Assembly (NCBI GenBank): GCA_902496775.1
Contig: CABVCF010000038.1
Coordinates: 1-18,537, forward strand
DNA from: an uncultured Collinsella sp.
GTDB lineage: Bacteria; Actinomycetota; Coriobacteriia; Coriobacteriales; Coriobacteriaceae
Length of the DNA: 18,537 nucleotides
Direction of reading: 5' to 3'
This document shows, piece by piece, positions 14,513-18,537 of the stretch. Below the pieces are notes generated by a model that was given only the letters and a program-made list of their open reading frames with translations, searched no databases and was not told the DNA's origin. Position 1 is the first letter of the stretch. Each line of letters opens with the position of its first letter. The position numbers and the translations under genes are program-made.

Positions 14513-15842
14513 ATAAAGCCTCGAGCGCGGCGGCGATGCGCTTCATGGCGGCATCGGCGGATGCTTGGTCGGGCGCCTCGGCCAGCACGCGGATAACCGA
14601 CTCGGTTCCGCTCTTGCGCACCAGTACGCGGCCCTCGCCTGCCAGCGCGGCCTCGGCCTCGGCGATGGCGTTCTGCACGCCCATGTTCTCGAGCGCGGCG
14701 TCCTTGTCCGCCACGTGCACGGCCACCTGCGCCTGCGGCAGCAGCTTACACGGAGCCGTGAGCTGCGAGAGCGTCTCACGCTCGGCACGAATCACTTCCA
14801 TCACGCGCAGCGAGGTCATAATGCCGTCGCCCGTGCGCTCGATATCGCCAAAGATCGTATGGCCCGTCTGCTCGCCACCCAGGCTGTAGCCGCCCTCGCG
14901 CATCTTGGCATACACGTGACGGTCGCCCACACCGCTGGTCACGGCGCTCAGACCGGCAAGCTCCAGCGACTTGACCAGGCCAAAGTTGCTGGCAATCGTC
15001 GGCACCACGGTACCGCCCGAGAGTCGCCCGTGCTTGTTCAGATACACGCCGCACACGTACAGGATCTGATCGCCGTCTACCACGCGACCGCGCTCGTCCA
15101 CGGCCAGGCAGCGATCGGCATCGCCGTCATAGGCAAAGCCCACGTCCAGGCCCTGCTCCACCACATGGCGCTGCAGGCGCTCAATATGCGTAGAGCCGCA
15201 GTCGACATTGATGTTAAAGCCGTCGGGCGCGGCGTTGATCACGCGCACGTCGGCGCCCAGTGCGTCGAACACCGGCTTGGCCACCGAGGATGCCGAGCCG
15301 TTGGCGCAGTCGATACCGATCTTGACGCCCTGCAGCGAAAAGTTCGCGCTGGCGATGAGCGAGGCAATATAGCGGTTGCGGCCCTGCATGTAGTCCACCG
15401 TGGCGCCGATATGGTTGCCCGTTGCCAGCGGCACCTCGCTCTTGCCATCGATATAGTCCTCGATGAGCTCCAGTACGTCCTCGTCCATCTTAAAGCCGTC
15501 GCTGTTGACTAGCTTAATGCCGTTATCGCAAAACGGGTTGTGGCTCGCGCTGATCATGATGCCGCAATCGAAGCAGCCTTCCACAGTCTGATGCGCTACG
15601 CCCGGCGTGGGGATCACGTGCAGCATATAGGCGTCCGCACCGCTCGCGACCAGGCCGCTCACCAGCGCCGCCTCAAACATATAACTCGAGCGACGCGTGT
15701 CCTTGCCCACGATAACGCGCGCCTTAGCACTGCGGTTGGCGCCGTAATACCAGCCCACAAAACGGCCAATCTTATAAGCGTGCTCTACCGTCAGCCCAAC
15801 GTTGGCCTCACCACGAAAGCCGTCGGTGCCAAAGTACTTCAT
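14511..15842 (-). CDS. glmM: Phosphoglucosamine mutase
   Basis: Cytosolic enzyme that interconverts glucosamine-6-phosphate and glucosamine-1-phosphate, the step that feeds UDP-GlcNAc for peptidoglycan and surface glycans. The 443-aa length and all family motifs are present: MKYFGTDGFRG at the N-terminus, active-site phosphoserine Ser100 in MISASHNP, metal-binding DGDADR in the middle domain, GGEQTGH sugar-binding loop, and C-terminal phosphate-binding RKSGTES. The GlmM-type GTDGFRG start separates it from PgcA/ManB mutases. The ATG at 15842 is preceded by AAGGAG. It follows the DUF4012 gene on the same strand after an 83-nt gap holding a terminator-like hairpin, so it may be partly co-transcribed with that gene. 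Confidence 0.96.
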   Translation of the reverse strand: MKYFGTDGFRGEANVGLTVEHAYKIGRFVGWYYGANRSAKARVIVGKDTRRSSYMFEAALVSGLVASGADAYMLHVIPTPGVAHQTVEGCFDCGIMISASHNPFCDNGIKLVNSDGFKMDEDVLELIEDYIDGKSEVPLATGNHIGATVDYMQGRNRYIASLIASANFSLQGVKIGIDCANGSASSVAKPVFDALGADVRVINAAPDGFNINVDCGSTHIERLQRHVVEQGLDVGFAYDGDADRCLAVDERGRVVDGDQILYVCGVYLNKHGRLSGGTVVPTIASNFGLVKSLELAGLSAVTSGVGDRHVYAKMREGGYSLGGEQTGHTIFGDIERTGDGIMTSLRVMEVIRAERETLSQLTAPCKLLPQAQVAVHVADKDAALENMGVQNAIAEAEAALAGEGRVLVRKSGTESVIRVLAEAPDQASADAAMKRIAAALEAL

Positions 15843-15854
15843 GCGCTCTCCTTA

Positions 15855-15888
15855 CAAAATAGGGGCGAACAGATTGCCTGTCCGCCCC
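15855..15888 (-). terminator. Probable terminator after the DUF4012 gene
   Basis: On the minus strand 15883-15888 pairs with 15862-15867 (GGGGCG/CGCCCC). The inner GACAG/CTGTT adds more pairs around GCAAT, and the stem is followed by TATTTT. The short, interrupted T run suggests a moderate terminator. It sits just ahead of the glmM SD. Confidence 0.6.
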
Positions 15889-15925
15889 AAAATGGTACTC
15901 GATTATCTGCGCTACCAGAAAAACC

Positions 15926-18238
15926 CTACGCCGACGCGCTGTCGCGAGCCGCCTGGCATGTAGGAGTCTGACGCAGCGTAAGCGGCTTGTCCCCCGCCTC
16001 GGCCGACGTGGTCAGCGTATACGTGATCGTCGTCGTCTCGCCAGCATGCAGGTCAACGGTGCCCGAATAGAAGGGGATTCCATGCCACGTAGCGGCGCCA
16101 AGACTAAACTGGGTGCCCTCGACGGTCAGATCAGTAATGTTGCCGCCCGTCGGGGCAAACAACGAGACATTCAGACGCTCGTCGTCACGCGCGGCATCGG
16201 GTGCGCTCGCCGCAACGTAGTCGGGCAGCTTGCCTGCCTCCTCCTGCGTCATGATGTTCGTCAGAGTAACGGTGATGCGATACGAGCACGTGCCGTCGCC
16301 GTTCTTGATGCCCTGGCCGATCTGCGTGTCGGCGTTCAGATACCAGTCGAGCTTGGAGAAGCTCAGGTTGTTAAAGTAAACGCCGGCAACGGGATCGGCA
16401 CTCGGATCATCCGGATCGGGCAGCGAAGCGTCAATACCCGTCTCTTTGATGGCATTCTGCTCATCATCGTTTCTCATCCAAGCAATCAGACGGCCCTCTT
16501 CGGCACCGCGCTCGAATGCACCGACAAGCTTTGTAACGTCGACGTCACCGATGCCACCGAGAATCTTGTCGAAGGCGGCGCTGGCAACAGCCGCAAAGAT
16601 GCCGTCCGATTCCTCGACCGGATAGTTCCAATACACATCGTGCATGAGAACCTTCGCCGCGTTGGTACCGTCGACGACCGTACCATCAGGCAGCGAGACA
16701 TTACCGACAAGGCCCAGCAGGTACTGCAAGAACACCGGATCGATGCCGACGACGCCATCAACGTCCTGCCCATACTGGGACTTCCACAGTGCGGCGACAC
16801 GCTGCGAGTTGCGGGGCCAATCAGGCGAATAGGTATTGCCCGAGTTGTACAGGTTACTGTGGTTGCCGAACAGCGCCTCATCCTCTTCGTCGACGCTCTC
16901 GACTGCCTCATCCTCGCTGAGTCCAATGCGGGGAACAAACTCGCCAATCGACATCTGGCCGTCAGTGACCGAAATCAGGCCCTGCGAACCGCCAAAGCCG
17001 CCGCAAGCACGAATCTCGACGTTGTTCATGGCGTACATAAGGTAGTTGCGCGTCTGGCCGTTGGCGCCGAGCATCTGGGGAAGGACGGGGGCGACCTTCT
17101 CCGCCGCGTCAACCGCACCGTTGAGGGTGGCAAAGCCGTCCTTGGCCTTATCGACCAGCTCGGTCACCTGGGAAATATGAGTATCGCCAATGCCCTGGAC
17201 CTTCTCGTTGGCGCTCTTGAACACCTTCGAGCTGCTGGAAAGCGAATCGGCGACCGCCTGCAGCGCGGACACGTTAATCATGCCGTCCTGGAACAGCTTG
17301 CCGGGCGTAGCCTGCGAAAGGTTGTCGGCCATGGGAACCAGCGCGTTGCTCGAGACATCGGACAGGGCATCAATCATGGTGCGGGCCGCATTGATGTCGC
17401 TGCCATACACCGGGATAAACGAAGCCGCCGTCCACAGCGGGCTCGAAGTCTCCGCCTTCATGCTGTCGCAGAGCTCGTCGATCTTCTTCGCGTCGTCAGG
17501 CAGCGTCGAAAAATCGCCCGACGTGACCTTGTCCTTAAGGCCACCGACAATCTCGACAGCCTCCTTCGCTTCGCTCTTTACGGTCTTTGCCGAGTTAAGC
17601 AGCATAAAGCCGCTTGCGCCAAGCGCAACGAGAAGCATCACGACCACAGCGGCAATAATGGCGCCGGTGTGACGCTTTTTGCGCTCGCCCTTGCGATGGC
17701 GATGACGGACCAGACCGTCAGAGGTCGAACTCGACGAAGCGTCGCTACCGTAGTTCAAGCCAAAATCGTAATAATCTTCCTTGGAACCCGAGCCCGCAAA
17801 CTCGGTACCGCTATCATCCAGACGGGCGAACGTGCCAGTCTCGGAGGCGCCGGTGTAAATCGTGCCAAGGTTGCCCGTAAGCCCCGCGCCACCGGCAGAG
17901 GGAGTATTGTTGTCGGCCTTGCCGGCATTAACGTTGCCGGCGGCATTCGCGGCGTTGGCAGCACCTGCGCTGTTCGCAGGTGCCGAAGGAGCCCCGCTCG
18001 GCTGCGACGCGGAGGTTGCACCGCCCGCAAAGACATTCCCTCTTGCACGGCCGGTCTTTTTTGCCTTTTGAGACTGCTCGTACAGAGCGGTAAACATCGC
18101 CGTCTCGCCCGGGGACACGCGCTTACCGGAACCGCCCTGTCCAGCGCCGCCCGGCGTGCCGGCCTTACCAGCCCCGTTCGGACGCGGCGGAACTGCAGGG
18201 CGGCCGCTATCGCTGCCCTTAAAGTGATTACCAGCCAT
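15926..18238 (-). CDS. DUF4012 membrane-anchored surface protein
   Basis: 770-aa bitopic membrane protein. Residues 1-177 are a low-complexity Gly/Ala/Ser/Pro/Asn-rich region, presumably cytoplasmic, with no signal peptide. A basic cluster RHRHRKGERKKRH (178-190) leads into one membrane helix at about 192-214, so the remaining ~555 residues face outside. These carry the DUF4012 hallmark YLMYAMNNVEIRACGGFGGSQGL (about 399-421) and GVVGIDPVFLQYLLGLVG. DUF4012 proteins are common in Actinobacteria and are linked to envelope or polysaccharide functions, but no activity is established. Start: the ATG at 18238 has GAGGA about 7-8 nt upstream; an in-frame TTG at 18265 would place that SD inside the gene. 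The adjacent glmM is consistent with an envelope role. Confidence 0.9.
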   Translation of the reverse strand: MAGNHFKGSDSGRPAVPPRPNGAGKAGTPGGAGQGGSGKRVSPGETAMFTALYEQSQKAKKTGRARGNVFAGGATSASQPSGAPSAPANSAGAANAANAAGNVNAGKADNNTPSAGGAGLTGNLGTIYTGASETGTFARLDDSGTEFAGSGSKEDYYDFGLNYGSDASSSSTSDGLVRHRHRKGERKKRHTGAIIAAVVVMLLVALGASGFMLLNSAKTVKSEAKEAVEIVGGLKDKVTSGDFSTLPDDAKKIDELCDSMKAETSSPLWTAASFIPVYGSDINAARTMIDALSDVSSNALVPMADNLSQATPGKLFQDGMINVSALQAVADSLSSSSKVFKSANEKVQGIGDTHISQVTELVDKAKDGFATLNGAVDAAEKVAPVLPQMLGANGQTRNYLMYAMNNVEIRACGGFGGSQGLISVTDGQMSIGEFVPRIGLSEDEAVESVDEEDEALFGNHSNLYNSGNTYSPDWPRNSQRVAALWKSQYGQDVDGVVGIDPVFLQYLLGLVGNVSLPDGTVVDGTNAAKVLMHDVYWNYPVEESDGIFAAVASAAFDKILGGIGDVDVTKLVGAFERGAEEGRLIAWMRNDDEQNAIKETGIDASLPDPDDPSADPVAGVYFNNLSFSKLDWYLNADTQIGQGIKNGDGTCSYRITVTLTNIMTQEEAGKLPDYVAASAPDAARDDERLNVSLFAPTGGNITDLTVEGTQFSLGAATWHGIPFYSGTVDLHAGETTTITYTLTTSAEAGDKPLTLRQTPTCQAARDSASA

Positions 18239-18387
18239 AAAGAAATCCTCGCAATTGAGTCGCAATGAAAAAGTCCATAACGTTACTAGTTTATGGCATT
18301 TTGAGCATCGACAGCTAAACTCCAGACACGGACGTCAATTGGCGAAAATGCGGCACAACACCTTTTCTGTCTTGGCGGCGGTGCCAG

Positions 18388-18537
18388 CTACACCGTGAGG
18401 AACATCATCACGATGATCATGGCAAAGCCGATAAGGTCGGTCGGCAAAAACACCGTGCGCAGCATAACGGCGCTGGTGATGGTCGCCGAAACCGGCTCCA
18501 CAGTTCCGATGAGGCTCGCGCGCACCGAGCCGATGTC
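18388..18537 (-). CDS. EamA/DMT-family permease, C-terminal fragment (5' part beyond window)
   Basis: The last 50 codons, ending at a TAG at 18388. The peptide DIGSVRASLIGTVEPVSATITSAVML is the conserved ninth-helix region of drug/metabolite exporters (xRASLxxxxEPVxA), followed by TDLIGFAMIIVMMFLTV, the tenth helix. The substrate cannot be told from the fragment. It is upstream of the DUF4012 gene on the same strand, 149 nt away. Confidence 0.85.
   Translation of the reverse strand, partial: DIGSVRASLIGTVEPVSATITSAVMLRTVFLPTDLIGFAMIIVMMFLTV

Noticed and set aside
16046..18268. 740-codon open frame on the plus strand
   Set aside because: It is antisense to the DUF4012 gene, rich in Arg/His/Val without domain logic, and is a mirror of high-GC codon use on the other strand.
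18333..18338. TTGACG as -35 of a DUF4012 promoter
   Set aside because: No acceptable -10 is found 16-18 bp downstream on the minus strand.

Overview
The window comes from a high-GC Gram-positive bacterium. Protein character, the strong SD-led starts, the T-box in front of pheST and the AbiEi/DUF559-like orphan all suggest a Coriobacteriia gut anaerobe close to Collinsella. That assignment is inference from protein and codon character; there is no rRNA in the window. Most genes are ordinary chromosomal housekeeping genes. There is no phage, transposase, CRISPR array or tRNA.

Layout: (1) 1-1181, minus: N-terminal two thirds of the catalytic part of a Ca2+-type (P2A) P-type ATPase, preceded by a leader that can fold into two hairpins with perfectly complementary loops; the second hairpin buries the Shine-Dalgarno. 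(2) 1623-3083, plus: pyruvate kinase with its own promoter region and a strong terminator. (3) 3330-4581, plus: a 22-nt inverted repeat flanking a candidate promoter, then an orphan protein with AbiEi-like and DUF559/Vsr-like features. (4) 4578-5426, minus: a zinc-dependent phospholipase C-like protein, convergent with the previous gene and overlapping it by 4 nt. (5) 5507-8223, minus: an ECF-type metal uptake operon (CbiM/NikM fused to a PDGLE domain, CbiQ/NikQ, CbiO/NikO). A GTGTTAC-N14-GTAACAC operator just downstream of its promoter points to nickel and NikR. (6) 8472-12164, minus: pheS-pheT, controlled by a T-box leader (12250-12537), with a 107-bp imperfect palindrome between the two genes. 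(7) 12670-14244, plus: an M32 metallocarboxypeptidase, divergent from pheST. (8) 14245-14510: a compact non-coding block with a terminator, a tandem 12-mer, a long hairpin and a hairpin that overlaps the glmM stop codon. (9) 14511-15842, minus: glmM. (10) 15926-18238, minus: a membrane-anchored DUF4012 surface protein. (11) 18388-18537, minus: the last 50 codons of an EamA/DMT permease.

How the genes work together: NikM/Q/O form one transporter, with NikM capturing the metal, NikQ coupling and NikO hydrolysing ATP. PheS and PheT form one tRNA synthetase whose transcription is tuned by uncharged tRNA-Phe. GlmM supplies glucosamine-1-phosphate for peptidoglycan and surface glycans, and the neighbouring DUF4012 protein is probably also an envelope protein. 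The least explained content is non-coding: the ATPase leader, the 3330-3453 inverted repeat, the pheS/pheT palindrome and the 14372-14512 hairpins.
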